Shown: positions 32,838 through 42,379 of the stretch, in pieces | Position numbering within the stretch: the first letter of the stretch is position 1 | Layout: each line of letters begins with the position of its first letter | Origin: Clostridium sp. | GTDB taxonomy: Bacteria; Bacillota; Clostridia; Clostridiales; Clostridiaceae | Length of the DNA: 64,000 nucleotides | Direction of reading: 5' to 3' | Assembly: GCF_022482905.1 (NCBI RefSeq) | Contig: NZ_JAKVOI010000001.1 | Span: 124,001-188,000, forward strand | Position numbers and translations under genes: made by a program | The notes under the pieces: generated by a model | Databases searched by the model: none | The model's input: only the letters and a program-made list of their open reading frames with translations | Told to the model about the DNA's origin: nothing

Positions 32838-33365
32838 TTATTTTTCAAGGAGAAGCTGAATAATTCTATAGTATAGGTCAGAATAATTGCTTTTCCACTT
32901 GTGACATAATTTATCTGCTTCTTTACTTGAATTTACGCATAATTTTATATTCATAAGAACAGTTCCATCTTTAACTGCACTTAGATCCACCATGAAATTG
33001 TTCTTGTTTTCCACGACATAATCGGCGCTTACTGAAATATTTTTTTTTATATTTTCAATATGTTTTTCCAGATATTCATTTATTGTCTGTATTTTGTCCG
33101 CTGAAATCATATTTTCAAATAGATCCAATACTTTTATACCTTTTTTGGTGATTTCCATTTTGTGGTCAGTATCTGGATCCACATATTCTATAAATTTTGA
33201 AGTCAGGAGTTCTCCTATATACTGCTGCAGTACAAAATAATTTATAAGATTGTTTTCAAGTATAATCTGTGTAATCTTGTTGTTGGATACAGGAATACTT
33301 ATTTTTTTGAATATATATAGTAAAAGAAGTTTATTTTCTGCTAATTCTAGAGTATTTTCAGACAT
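32838..33365 (-). CDS. DUF4364 family protein
   Basis: 175 residues with a winged-helix-like N-terminal half (ENKLLLLYIFKKISIPVSNN, then FVLQQYIGELL and MEITKKGIKVLDLF) and a C-terminal mixed region. The pattern fits the clostridial DUF4364 family, whose role is unknown; the winged helix suggests gene regulation. The start is the ATG at 33365, nine bases after GAGG; upstream in-frame ATGs at 33380 and 33371 overlap the ribosome binding site. Confidence 0.78.
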   Translation of the reverse strand: MSENTLELAENKLLLLYIFKKISIPVSNNKITQIILENNLINYFVLQQYIGELLTSKFIEYVDPDTDHKMEITKKGIKVLDLFENMISADKIQTINEYLEKHIENIKKNISVSADYVVENKNNFMVDLSAVKDGTVLMNIKLCVNSSKEADKLCHKWKSNYSDLYYRIIQLLLEK

Positions 33366-33556
33366 TAACATCCACCTCATTGAATTAAAATATTATAATG
33401 ATCTCTTAAATAATTATAACATAAAACATATGAAAATAAATAAAATGGAAATTTCATTTATACCGGACTGACTGCTCTATAATTTTTTATTTAGTGTAAT
33501 ATTTGCTGAATTGAAATACTATATAAAACTATAGAAACAATTTGGGAGGTATATAT

Positions 33557-34312
33557 GTGAAATCAAGAACATTGATAAAATTGTCCATGACCTTTATGTG
33601 TATATTCATAGGCACACTGTTTTTCATCATTACAAATTATAGGTATACTGGAGCTTTTACAACTGCAGACAGGGAATTGCCCATATACCACGTGAATACA
33701 GATGAAAAAAAAATAGCCCTGACCTTTGATGTAAGTCTTGGAAATGAAGAACATACCGGGGAAATATTAAATATACTTGATAAATATAAAATAAAGGCTA
33801 CTTTTTTTATAGTAGGAGACTGGGCTGACAAATATCCTGATATATTGAAAGAAACTTCGGAAAAAGGTCATGAAATAGGCAATCATTCAAACAGGCATCC
33901 CGACATGACCATGCTGTCAGAGGACAAAATTCTGGAGGATATAAACATAAATGAAGCTAAAATAAGGAGGATAACGGGGAAAGGTACAAAACTTTTTAGA
34001 TGCCCTTCAGGTTCCTATAATAATTCTGTAATAAATACAGTTAAAAATGCAGGATATTACTGCATACAGTGGGATGCTGACAGTACTGACTGGATGGAAA
34101 AAGGTGCAGATGCGGAATACAGGCGTATAATTAAAAACACAAAACCAGGTTCAATACTATTGTTTCACAATAGTGCCAGATATACTCCTGAGAATTTACC
34201 GAAAATAATAGAAAAACTTCAAAGTGATGGTTATAAATTTGTTACAGTGGGAAGCTTGATCTATAAGAGCAATTACAGTATAGATAATCATGGCAACCAA
34301 ATTGCACAATAA
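33557..34312 (+). CDS. pdaB: PdaB-type polysaccharide deacetylase
   Basis: 251 residues with an N-terminal membrane anchor (about residues 7-27), so it acts outside the membrane or in the spore cortex. The NodB domain shows motif 1 LTFDVS (as in PdaB, where the second Asp of TFDDG is replaced), motif 2 HSNRHPDM, motif 3 RCPSGSYN, motif 4 WDADSTDW and motif 5 LLFHNS. PdaB-class proteins are needed for spore cortex upkeep. The start is a GTG at 33557 after GGGAGGT. Confidence 0.85.
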   Translation: MKSRTLIKLSMTFMCIFIGTLFFIITNYRYTGAFTTADRELPIYHVNTDEKKIALTFDVSLGNEEHTGEILNILDKYKIKATFFIVGDWADKYPDILKETSEKGHEIGNHSNRHPDMTMLSEDKILEDININEAKIRRITGKGTKLFRCPSGSYNNSVINTVKNAGYYCIQWDADSTDWMEKGADAEYRRIIKNTKPGSILLFHNSARYTPENLPKIIEKLQSDGYKFVTVGSLIYKSNYSIDNHGNQIAQ

Positions 34313-34422
34313 CCGTGTATTAAATAATTACAATTTATACTTATTTTAGTATATTTTATATTTAAAATGAATAATTATATGTAGATAAACTAATTTGAAA
34401 ACCAATGGAAAGAGGGGTTTAG

Positions 34423-35148
34423 ATGGAGAATCTTATGTTAAACAACAAGATTTATCTAGAGGGGGAAGTGATCTCTGAACTTAATTTTAGTCATGAAATG
34501 TACGGTGAAGGCTTTTATACTTTTTATATTAAAGTTCCCAGGCTGAGTGATACGAACGATGTATTATTTATAACAATTTCAGAAAGGTTAATAAATGATA
34601 TAGACGTTAAAATAGGAACAAATATAACAGTTGAGGGACAATTGAGATCATATAATAAATTTGTAGATGGAGCAAACAGACTTATTTTAACTGTATTTGC
34701 AAGAAATATAGGCGTATGTACGGAAAAGAGTAAAAATCCAAACCAGATTTTTCTTGACGGATTCATATGCAAGGAACCGGTTTATAGAACAACTCCATTT
34801 GGTAGGGAGATTTCAGATATGCTACTTGCAGTAAATAGAGCCTATAATAAATCAGACTACATACCAACTATAGCATGGGGAAGAAATTCCAGGTTTTGCA
34901 AAACCTTAAAAGTTGGTGACAATATAAGAGTATGGGGAAGACTCCAGAGTAGAGAATATCAGAAAAAGATATCTGAAACTGAAACTGTAAAAAAGGTTGC
35001 TTATGAAGTCTCCATATCAAAGATGGAGAAGATAAACAAATCAACAGAGGACAATAATGACATAGATGAGATTGATGAAGAAGAAATTAATGTTGACAAT
35101 ATAGATAAGAGCAAGGACAGCAATTTGAAAAATAAACGGATTTCATAA
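34423..35148 (+). CDS. Double OB-fold single-stranded DNA-binding protein
   Basis: 241 residues with two OB-like halves: residues about 6-105 (YLEGEVISEL, then TVEGQLRSY) and about 108-205 (FLDGFICKEPVYR, FGREISDMLLAVNR, then RVWGRLQSREYQ). An acidic tail rich in Asp/Glu closes the protein, but it ends in basic residues and lacks the DIPF tip that normal SSB uses to recruit partners. It is therefore an SSB paralogue rather than the housekeeping SSB. The ATG follows GAGGGG. Confidence 0.8.
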   Translation: MENLMLNNKIYLEGEVISELNFSHEMYGEGFYTFYIKVPRLSDTNDVLFITISERLINDIDVKIGTNITVEGQLRSYNKFVDGANRLILTVFARNIGVCTEKSKNPNQIFLDGFICKEPVYRTTPFGREISDMLLAVNRAYNKSDYIPTIAWGRNSRFCKTLKVGDNIRVWGRLQSREYQKKISETETVKKVAYEVSISKMEKINKSTEDNNDIDEIDEEEINVDNIDKSKDSNLKNKRIS

Positions 35149-35169
35149 TTTATTATACATTAGGATCTT

Positions 35170-35195
35170 GAGGGCCTTTATGGGCCCTTCTTCTA
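35170..35195 (+). terminator. Terminator after the SSB-like gene
   Basis: AGGGCC and GGCCCT arms around 35171-35188 with a short loop, followed by TTCTTCTAT. The stem is short but GC-rich for this genome. Confidence 0.55.
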
Positions 35196-35264
35196 TAGGT
35201 TGGAATAAGTTGAAACAATCAATTATAATAGTTATATATGAGTTAAACAGAAGGAGATAAATCA

Positions 35265-37271
35265 ATGAGAAGAAAATACATAAATTATCCCCCGGATATT
35301 CCTGTCTCAATAACGTTGGCTGATATAACAAACTATCCTATACACTGGCATGATTCCATAGAGATACTTTATGTACTGGAAGGTAATCTTACCATTACAA
35401 TAGAAGCTGACAAATATGAGCTTATAGAAAATGACATAGAAATAGTAAATATAGATGAAGCTCATTCAATTATAGGTAATAGTTCTGAAAATAGAGTTTT
35501 AATATTTCATATGGATCCCATGTTTTTTAAGAAATATTACAGAGATATAAAAAATATGTTCTTTTTTACAAATACCACGGATGACATGGCTCAAGCAAAT
35601 GATACATATAATAATTTAAGAATATTCCTGGCAAGGATAACCTGTGAGGCAGCTCAAAAGCAGAAGGGTTATGATGAAGAGATAAAGTCTATTCTTATAG
35701 ATTTTCTTTATTATCTTATAAATAATTTTCACTATTTAATATATGAAAATGAAGAACTCAAGGGGAATGAAGAAAAACTGGAAAGATATCATAGAATTTC
35801 AAAATACATTTTTAACAACTATAACGACAACATAACCCTTCAGGATATAGCAAGACGGGAATTTTTGAGCACGGATTATTTATCACATGGAATAAAGGAC
35901 GTTACAGGCTACAGCTTTACTGATCTTTTAAATTCAAACAGAGTTGAAGAGGCCCTGAAACTTCTCTTGGATACAGATAAACCAATATCCGAAATTTCAG
36001 AGGAAGTTGGCTTCTCACATGTCAGATATTTTAACAAACATTTCAAGCGTAGTTATAAGTATACTCCATTTCAATACAGGAAAAAATTTAAAATAGATGA
36101 TGAGAAATTTGAAATGGAAAAAGTTGTAGAGTATCATGAGTTAAGCGAATGCATTTCATGGATAACTTATTATTTGAAGGATTATGATAGGTTCAACTAT
36201 AAAGAGAATATAACTGAAATAAATATAAATATGAAACAGAATCTAGGGGATTTTACTAAAAGCTTTAAAAATATATTGAACATTGGAGATGCTTTTGATG
36301 TACTGCTTGAGGATAATAAAAAAATACTTGAAACTTTTCAGGAGGAGATTGGGTTCAAATATGGAAGGGTGTTAAATGTATTCAGTACAGACATGTGCGT
36401 ATTTCCAAACTCAAGATTCTATAACTGGAACAGAAGCAGGGATGTATTCGAATTTTTAAATACTATTGATCTTATTCCACTTATAGTACTGGATAGCACG
36501 GGATTTTCAGCATCGGAATTTTTATTTGCAATTAAATCTTTTCTGAATTATTTTTCTGAATTGGATAGTTTGGATTTGAGTTCATTCAGGTTTCAATTCA
36601 GTTCGAAAATGGGTGACCATTTAAAAGATGAGATAATTGAGAATGCAATGGCTGAGTATAGTTTGCAGACAGAGTCTGATTTATTTTTTTATGAGGAGAA
36701 GCTGGATTATATATATGATACAGGCTATATGATACCTTATATTATAGATAGTTGTGCAAATAAAAGCTGCTCTCCAGGTTTTTTGAGGGCATTTGATGTA
36801 ATCGACAGACAGGTTGATTTGACAAATGAGGTTTTTTTTGGATATCCTGGGCTCATAAATGATAAGGGAATAAAAAAACCTTCCTATTATGCTTATTATT
36901 TAATGAACAAGCTTGGAAATATTCTGGTTTCTACAGGTGAAGGATATATTGCCACCAAGTCGGAAAGTGATTATCAGATTTTAATTTACAACTATGATAA
37001 TATGCACAATTTTTCAATAAATATAGTAAATATACCTTTTCCAATAAGAACTACCATGTACAAAATAAGTGAGGGCTGCGGATCTTCGTATAATTACTGG
37101 ATTGACATGGGAAGACCCAAAAGACTGAATAAGGAAGAAAATCAGATTCTTCACAAAGCTGCTTTCCCGAATATACAATTTAAAAATTTTAGAAAAAGTA
37201 CCATATATAATATACAGACTGTTCTAAAAGGACACGGTGCTGTACTTATATTGATAAAAGAAGCTTATTAA
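35265..37271 (+). CDS. AraC-family regulator with GH39-like C-terminal domain
   Basis: 668 residues: an N-terminal cupin sensor (HWHDSIEILYVLEG), an AraC HTH pair at about residues 185-285 (ITLQDIARREFLSTDYLS, then ISEISEEVGFSHVRYFNKHF) and a C-terminal region of about 370 residues resembling a GH39 beta-xylosidase barrel (EEIGFKYGRV, CSPGFLRAFD, GYPGLINDKGIKKPSYYAY). I cannot confirm both catalytic glutamates, so it may sense a glycan rather than cut it. It reads toward the MATE gene 148 bases downstream, its possible target. The ATG follows AGAAGGAG. Confidence 0.8.
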   Translation: MRRKYINYPPDIPVSITLADITNYPIHWHDSIEILYVLEGNLTITIEADKYELIENDIEIVNIDEAHSIIGNSSENRVLIFHMDPMFFKKYYRDIKNMFFFTNTTDDMAQANDTYNNLRIFLARITCEAAQKQKGYDEEIKSILIDFLYYLINNFHYLIYENEELKGNEEKLERYHRISKYIFNNYNDNITLQDIARREFLSTDYLSHGIKDVTGYSFTDLLNSNRVEEALKLLLDTDKPISEISEEVGFSHVRYFNKHFKRSYKYTPFQYRKKFKIDDEKFEMEKVVEYHELSECISWITYYLKDYDRFNYKENITEININMKQNLGDFTKSFKNILNIGDAFDVLLEDNKKILETFQEEIGFKYGRVLNVFSTDMCVFPNSRFYNWNRSRDVFEFLNTIDLIPLIVLDSTGFSASEFLFAIKSFLNYFSELDSLDLSSFRFQFSSKMGDHLKDEIIENAMAEYSLQTESDLFFYEEKLDYIYDTGYMIPYIIDSCANKSCSPGFLRAFDVIDRQVDLTNEVFFGYPGLINDKGIKKPSYYAYYLMNKLGNILVSTGEGYIATKSESDYQILIYNYDNMHNFSINIVNIPFPIRTTMYKISEGCGSSYNYWIDMGRPKRLNKEENQILHKAAFPNIQFKNFRKSTIYNIQTVLKGHGAVLILIKEAY

Positions 37272-37419
37272 GCTATTTTCATATTGTACTTGTTTGTTAA
37301 ATAAAGCAATATTGTACATTTTTATCAGCATTTAAGTGAATGTAAATTTTACTCAATAAATATTATAATTCAATTAGATTGGTGGCTATTTATTTTATAG
37401 GAAATTTGGAGTGAAATTT

Positions 37420-38799
37420 ATGGAAATTGGCGATAATAATTTTGCAAAAGAAAAAATAACACGATTGATTTTTAAATTTGCAGTACCCTCTATTCTGGCC
37501 TTACTTGTTTCAGAACTCTATAATGTGGTTGATACCATATATGTAGGACACTATATTGGTATAGATGCGCTTGCAGCTGTTACCATTGCATTCCCAATTC
37601 AAAAATTACTTATAGCTACTGGCTTGTTGATAGCTGTAGGAAGTTCTACCTACTGTGCCAGAAGTCTAGGCAGGAAGGATAATGAAGGATTCGGGAAAAT
37701 GGTACTTACATCCATTGGGATTACAGTGATAGTATTATTGTTCATATCTTTGATAATTTTTATATTCAGAGGTCCAATATTTTTTGCCCTTGGTGCGGGT
37801 AAATTGACGTATGGATTAGTTGATAAATATGTATCCATAATATTATTGGGAGGAATTTTTCAATCCCTGTCAGTAGTTGTCTGCTATATAATGATAGCAT
37901 TGAAAAAAACAAGTGCATTATTGTATACTAATTTGGTGGGCGTTACTCTAAACATAGTGGTAAACTATATATTGATAGTTGTATTTGGTTTTGGCATAGA
38001 AGGGGCGGCATTGGCTACAGTAATATCCCAGATAAGTGCATTTGTTTTTGCATTTTTTAAATTCAAGGAGGTTGCAGCAGTATTCAATATTTCAATTTCT
38101 ATTAAGTCAATTTATAAGTCTATTAGAATGGATAACGTAATTGATATAATAACAGTTGGATTTTCAACATTTGTTATAGAATTTGAAGACGCACTTGTTT
38201 CCATTGTGCTAAATAGCATACTTTATTCCCAGGGAGGTAATTCTGCAATAGTCATGATGGGAATAATAACAAAGGTTTCAATGTTTCTTTATGTTGTAAT
38301 AATTGGTATAAGTTATGGTATACAGCCGATAATAGCCTACAATTGTGGTGCTCAGGATCACTCTAAAATAAGAAGTGTCCTGATTACCTCGATCAAGACT
38401 ATATTGTTGACATCTTTTGTCTGCCTGCTGGTATTTATTGTATTAGCAAATTCTATAATCGGATTCTTTCTGAATGATTCAAACCTAATCAATGAGACAG
38501 TGAGAACATTTAGGCTGTGCACTTTTCTAGTCCCGTTTACGGGAATATATTATATAGTTATAAATTATTATCAGGCTATAGGGGAAGCCAAAAAGAGTTT
38601 CTTGTTTTCAATATACAAGGAAATATTGATATTTATTCCGTTGTCCCTGATGCTAATCCAGCTGTTTGGCTTGAATGGGCTCTGGTATGCGTATCCAGCA
38701 GCGGACGCAGTGGCTGCAATTACAGCTGTGTATTTTTTAAATCAGGTATTGAATGAAAATGAATCCCACAATTTAAAGTCCAGCTTTGCTGCCAAATAA
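37420..38799 (+). CDS. MATE family efflux transporter
   Basis: 459-residue, twelve-helix exporter. Two MatE halves are visible, the first with PSILALLVSELYNVVDTIYVG and the second with a GISYGIQPIIAYNCGA turn. These carriers use Na+ or H+ gradients to expel cationic compounds. The ATG at 37420 has GGAG eight bases upstream; a GTG at 37411 overlaps that site. It is downstream of the AraC/GH39-like regulator on the same strand. It ends 10 bases before the convergent flavin reductase gene, with no obvious terminator between. Confidence 0.92.
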   Translation: MEIGDNNFAKEKITRLIFKFAVPSILALLVSELYNVVDTIYVGHYIGIDALAAVTIAFPIQKLLIATGLLIAVGSSTYCARSLGRKDNEGFGKMVLTSIGITVIVLLFISLIIFIFRGPIFFALGAGKLTYGLVDKYVSIILLGGIFQSLSVVVCYIMIALKKTSALLYTNLVGVTLNIVVNYILIVVFGFGIEGAALATVISQISAFVFAFFKFKEVAAVFNISISIKSIYKSIRMDNVIDIITVGFSTFVIEFEDALVSIVLNSILYSQGGNSAIVMMGIITKVSMFLYVVIIGISYGIQPIIAYNCGAQDHSKIRSVLITSIKTILLTSFVCLLVFIVLANSIIGFFLNDSNLINETVRTFRLCTFLVPFTGIYYIVINYYQAIGEAKKSFLFSIYKEILIFIPLSLMLIQLFGLNGLWYAYPAADAVAAITAVYFLNQVLNENESHNLKSSFAAK

Positions 38800-38809
38800 A
38801 TCCTCAAAA

Positions 38810-39388
38810 TTACTTTTTCCTTTTTTTCTTTCTTACCGAGAAACCGAAAGTACCAAGTGGTTTTGAATTCAGGGCATAATATTCTCCATGGCTATAACAT
38901 ATAAGATTTGCCTTATTAAAACATATTCTATTATTTGAATCCAGCAAATTTTCATCAACTTTGACATTTAATATTTTAAAAAGAAAAAGATCATGTGTTC
39001 CAAGGGAAGTAATTGATTTCAATCTGCACTCCAGAGCAACTGGAGAAATTTCCAGAGAAGGTGTTGAAACACAAATACCTTTATCAAGATTTAAGTTGAA
39101 GTGTTTTATTTTATCTTCCCTTGAACCGGAAATTACACCGCAATAGTCTACAATTTTGACCATATCTTTTGTAGGAAGATTTACAACACATTCGCCGGTC
39201 TCTTTTATGTATTTATAGGAAAGTCTTTCAGGTCTTATGCCTATGGCAATAATGGGATCTTTTGTACAGACGGTGCTGACCCAGGCAGCCGTGAATATAT
39301 TTAATTTATCAGATGAACTTTTGGAAGTAACGAGAACTACCGGAGCTGGATTCAACATTACACTGCCTTTAAAGTTTATTTTGCTCAT
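38810..39388 (-). CDS. Flavin reductase / flavoredoxin family protein
   Basis: 192 residues of the FMN-binding split-barrel (flavin reductase-like) family: PAPVVLVTS, NIFTAAWVSTVCTKDPI, the IRPERLSYKYI loop and the GECVVNLP strand. Flavoredoxins bind FMN and shuttle electrons in anaerobes. The C-terminus is very basic (RKKKRKK). The ATG follows GGAGG. Confidence 0.87.
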   Translation of the reverse strand: MSKINFKGSVMLNPAPVVLVTSKSSSDKLNIFTAAWVSTVCTKDPIIAIGIRPERLSYKYIKETGECVVNLPTKDMVKIVDYCGVISGSREDKIKHFNLNLDKGICVSTPSLEISPVALECRLKSITSLGTHDLFLFKILNVKVDENLLDSNNRICFNKANLICYSHGEYYALNSKPLGTFGFSVRKKKRKK

Positions 39389-39567
39389 TTATGACCTCCA
39401 GATTATAATTTGATTTTATAAAGCAATTATAATTAATATATGAACATAAGTAAAATTTAAATTTTTTTATGTTTTGCTTTTTATGTCCACTTTGTAGTAA
39501 TATTAAAATGTAGCTGTAAAATACTAGAAATACGGCTAAATAAATATCTACCAAAGAGGTAAAATAG

Positions 39568-39852
39568 ATGAAACAAGACTACAAGAAACAAGTAATTTTT
39601 TTGCCGCTGATTTGTATTTTACTGATAATAGCTAATTGTATATTCAACAATATTATCCTGAGTATGATAAGTTCAATAATATTACTTTCCTGTTCTGTTG
39701 TATATATTAAAATATACTCAGATGATAAAATAAAAGGTAACACAATTCCAAATGAAAGGCTAATAGTTATTAGTACAATAGGGCTGATCCTGAGTCTTGG
39801 CTGGTTGATTTTGAATATATTTATGTTTATTATATTTCAATTTGTTTCATGA
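39568..39852 (+). CDS. Small hypothetical membrane protein
   Basis: 94 residues with three likely hydrophobic helices (about 10-26, 28-48 and 66-92) and a charged loop KIYSDDKIKGNTIPNER between the second and third. The ATG follows AAAGAGGT. I do not recognise the family. It lies upstream of the holin-like gene on the same strand but with 140 bases between, so a shared role is uncertain. Confidence 0.6.
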   Translation: MKQDYKKQVIFLPLICILLIIANCIFNNIILSMISSIILLSCSVVYIKIYSDDKIKGNTIPNERLIVISTIGLILSLGWLILNIFMFIIFQFVS

Positions 39853-39992
39853 TTCAGTATTTTTATAATAACCATTTTTTATATTGTTTAATACACTGAA
39901 AATTGAGGGGAATGTATAACAAAAATAATGTGCATAAATGTCCCTGTGAGACACAGACAGTATAAACTTTATAAAAATGGGGGAAAATAATT

Positions 39993-40478
39993 ATGTTTAA
40001 TATAAATGATATTATTGCAGTTGGAGGAATTCTGGTAGGAGTAATTGGAGGTGTATTTGGAATTGTGTCGCTTTTGAAAAGAGACAGCAAGTTTCAAAAA
40101 AAAGTATCATCGTCAAAACCTACAGCTGCATTGATTGACTGGATTGAGCAAAAATCGGTGTCAGGAGTAAAGGCAGCTGAACAGCTGTCACATTCAGGAA
40201 GACTAAAGACAAATCAGGAAAAATTTACGGCGGCACAGAATACAGTGTATGCAGCACTTGAGGAAATAGGCGTGGTTCCTACAGATAATCAGAAGAAGCT
40301 GATTGATGATTTTATTCAAGGAGCTGTCAATGATCTTGGACATGGGCCAGAGGATGAAGTACAGAAAAATCAACAGCTGCAGAGTATTCAACAGAAGCTT
40401 GCAGTTCTGCAGTCAGAAAATGCACAGCTGAAGCAGACACTTATCTCAATAAAAGGTACGGCGGGAACAATAGAATAG
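39993..40478 (+). CDS. LLH-type phage holin-like protein
   Basis: 161 residues: one N-terminal transmembrane helix (about 6-28), then a soluble helical region with IEQKSVSGVKAAEQLSHSG and KLIDDFIQGAVNDLG, and a C-terminal coiled coil with several Gln. This layout matches the phage LL-H holin family, which forms lesions for endolysin release. No endolysin gene is nearby. It has its own GGGGGA site and is followed by a terminator, so it is an isolated unit, either a phage remnant or a recruited membrane protein. Confidence 0.65.
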   Translation: MFNINDIIAVGGILVGVIGGVFGIVSLLKRDSKFQKKVSSSKPTAALIDWIEQKSVSGVKAAEQLSHSGRLKTNQEKFTAAQNTVYAALEEIGVVPTDNQKKLIDDFIQGAVNDLGHGPEDEVQKNQQLQSIQQKLAVLQSENAQLKQTLISIKGTAGTIE

Positions 40479-40520
40479 AGATATGTCATCAAGTCTTAAA
40501 AATAATATGGAATTAAGAGT

Positions 40521-40560
40521 AAGAGACGGCGCTTTTAAAAGGGTGCTGTCTCTTATTTCT
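40521..40560 (+). terminator. Terminator after the holin-like gene
   Basis: AAGAGAC (40521-40527) pairs with GTCTCTT (40548-40554) with further imperfect GGCGC/GGTGC pairing inside; a TATTTCTTTT tail follows. Confidence 0.7.
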
Positions 40561-40633
40561 TTTATATGATACATAAATTGGAACATATAATTTTAGAATT
40601 GAGGGAAAAATACACTTGAAGGGAGGAAATAAA

Positions 40634-41308
40634 ATGAAAAAGATAAGGCTTCTGAAAGCAGGAGAAATTGAGGTAAGAGTGCAGAGCATAAAAGAAATCA
40701 ATAATGCTGTAGGTTGTGTGCTGCTGCTGTATAAGGATGCAAGAGTCGATATGAAGATATTAGATGAAACTTTTGGAATAACAGGATGGAGAAGAACACA
40801 TGAGCTTATAAATGGCAATTTATTTTGTAATATAGATATATGGGATGATGAAAAAAAGGAGTGGGTAAGAAAACAGGATGTTGGGGTTGAAAGTTATACC
40901 GAAAAGGAAAAAGGACAGGCGTCGGACAGTTTTAAAAGAGCCGGGTTCAACATTGGAATCGGGAGAGAACTCTACACTGCACCGTTTATATGGATTAACC
41001 TTACAAATGGTGAGGTCGTTCAAAGAGGCAGCAATCTAAGTTTGTCACCAAGATTGAATTTTAAGGTTAAATCAATAGATTATAATGACAGCAGGGAAAT
41101 CAGCTCACTTAGAATTGAAGACAACAACCATAGAATAAGATACTCCATGGGTAAAAATACAGAAGAAAAAGTATCGCCTAAAAACAACAATAAGTGTGAA
41201 AAGTGCGGTATTGAAATAACAGAGAATGTAGCAAACTACAGCAAAAGCAAATTTGGACATGTATTATGCATGAATTGTCAGAAAAGCGAGTTCAGTATAA
41301 AAAGATAA
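40634..41308 (+). CDS. Rad52/Sak-like single-strand annealing protein with zinc ribbon
   Basis: 224 residues. The N-terminal part (VDMKILDETFGITGWRR, IDIWDDEKKEWVRKQDVG, then EKGQASDSFKRAGFNIG) has the pattern of phage Rad52/Rad22-type annealases, in which an ASDSFKRA-like helix and basic residues grip DNA. A zinc ribbon CEKCG...CMNC closes it. Such proteins pair complementary single strands in phage recombination. It stands alone between two terminators. The ATG at 40634 follows GGGAGG; a TTG at 40616 is upstream of that site. Confidence 0.72.
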   Translation: MKKIRLLKAGEIEVRVQSIKEINNAVGCVLLLYKDARVDMKILDETFGITGWRRTHELINGNLFCNIDIWDDEKKEWVRKQDVGVESYTEKEKGQASDSFKRAGFNIGIGRELYTAPFIWINLTNGEVVQRGSNLSLSPRLNFKVKSIDYNDSREISSLRIEDNNHRIRYSMGKNTEEKVSPKNNNKCEKCGIEITENVANYSKSKFGHVLCMNCQKSEFSIKR

Positions 41309-41379
41309 ATAAAGTGGACAAGTATTTACAGGCAGGGGGATGGTTTAAGGAGAATAGATATTGAAAAATACTGTCAGTG

Positions 41380-41425
41380 TTCAATTAAAAAAGATGTACT
41401 GTGAAGCACATCTTTTTTAATTGAA
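41380..41425. terminator. Bidirectional terminator between Rad52-like and Cys-rich genes
   Basis: Perfect 18-bp stem (arms 41380-41397 and 41408-41425) with A-rich and T-rich sides. It can end the Rad52-like gene from the left and the Cys-rich gene from the right. Confidence 0.88.
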
Positions 41426-41434
41426 ATTTTTATT

Positions 41435-42208
41435 TCAAGGATGTAAATTTGAGTTGATCTGTTTATTTTCTGAAATAGGATCACAATCTGGAAACAGAGG
41501 TTTTAAGTTCTGATCCGGATAAAATTTTGGTATCGGTTCCTTATTGAATTTTTCACATACATTTTCTTCAGGTTCAGATGGACATGGCTCCTTAGGAACA
41601 GGACAATAGCTATAGGCTGGTATGAGAAGCTGTACTATGAGTTCACATTTAACAACAATGTAATACCCCAGGGTTATATCCAAAACCACACATTTATCAT
41701 CATCTTTGTGGAATGAAGTCTGAAGTGCTTCGGCTACCATTTCAAGCTTTATTATATTTGTATCCTGACTGCAGTTTCCAGATACCTGAACTATAGAATC
41801 CGGACAATAAAATTTACCTATTACATCCTGCCTGTTTATTTCGAATAATTCACTTTTATTTGTTGCATTGCAATCAACGTAGTCAGCATAGAATGAAATA
41901 GTATAGCATATAATAAGTTTTTTAAAACCTTCTTTACCGCGAATTGGAATTTTATTCACGGATTTTAATGTAATTTTAAAATCCCTGCAGCCGATAAATA
42001 TTTTGGGGCTATCCAATGGATTGCTTCTTAATTCACAGTCTGTAGTATTTGTGTCAGGCCCTTTACAATAAGAGAGGCATCTTTTAATTAGACATTGGTC
42101 AAAAACTTTTGGAACTTCAACACAAACAAGTTCTGATGGATCTGGCAAACGTCCTTGTTTGTTTACAAGACCGGGACGAGGCACAAATTTATCAAAATTT
42201 ATGGACAT
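41435..42208 (-). CDS. Uncharacterised Cys- and Pro-rich protein
   Basis: 257 residues, no signal peptide, with about fifteen cysteines (CLIKRCLSYCKG, KFYCPDS, VSGNCSQD, YCPVPKEPCPSEPEENVC) and a Pro-rich C-terminal tail. The high cysteine count without secretion signal is typical of clostridial spore coat or exosporium proteins; I cannot assign a family. The ATG follows GGAGGAG. It diverges from the propeller/coiled-coil gene at 42380, across 171 bases, which may mean common control. Confidence 0.65.
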   Translation of the reverse strand: MSINFDKFVPRPGLVNKQGRLPDPSELVCVEVPKVFDQCLIKRCLSYCKGPDTNTTDCELRSNPLDSPKIFIGCRDFKITLKSVNKIPIRGKEGFKKLIICYTISFYADYVDCNATNKSELFEINRQDVIGKFYCPDSIVQVSGNCSQDTNIIKLEMVAEALQTSFHKDDDKCVVLDITLGYYIVVKCELIVQLLIPAYSYCPVPKEPCPSEPEENVCEKFNKEPIPKFYPDQNLKPLFPDCDPISENKQINSNLHP

Positions 42209-42379
42209 TGATTCTCCTCCTTATAAAAGATTATGGTGATAATACATTACTTACGATATATATTATGCAGAAATATTATAGTTGTGATATTTAAGTAAGC
42301 TGCTTTGGGAAATTTTTATTGAGCAAGCAGGTTATAAATTGAATTCAACCAAATATAATTAAAGGGGGTGGATAATACT

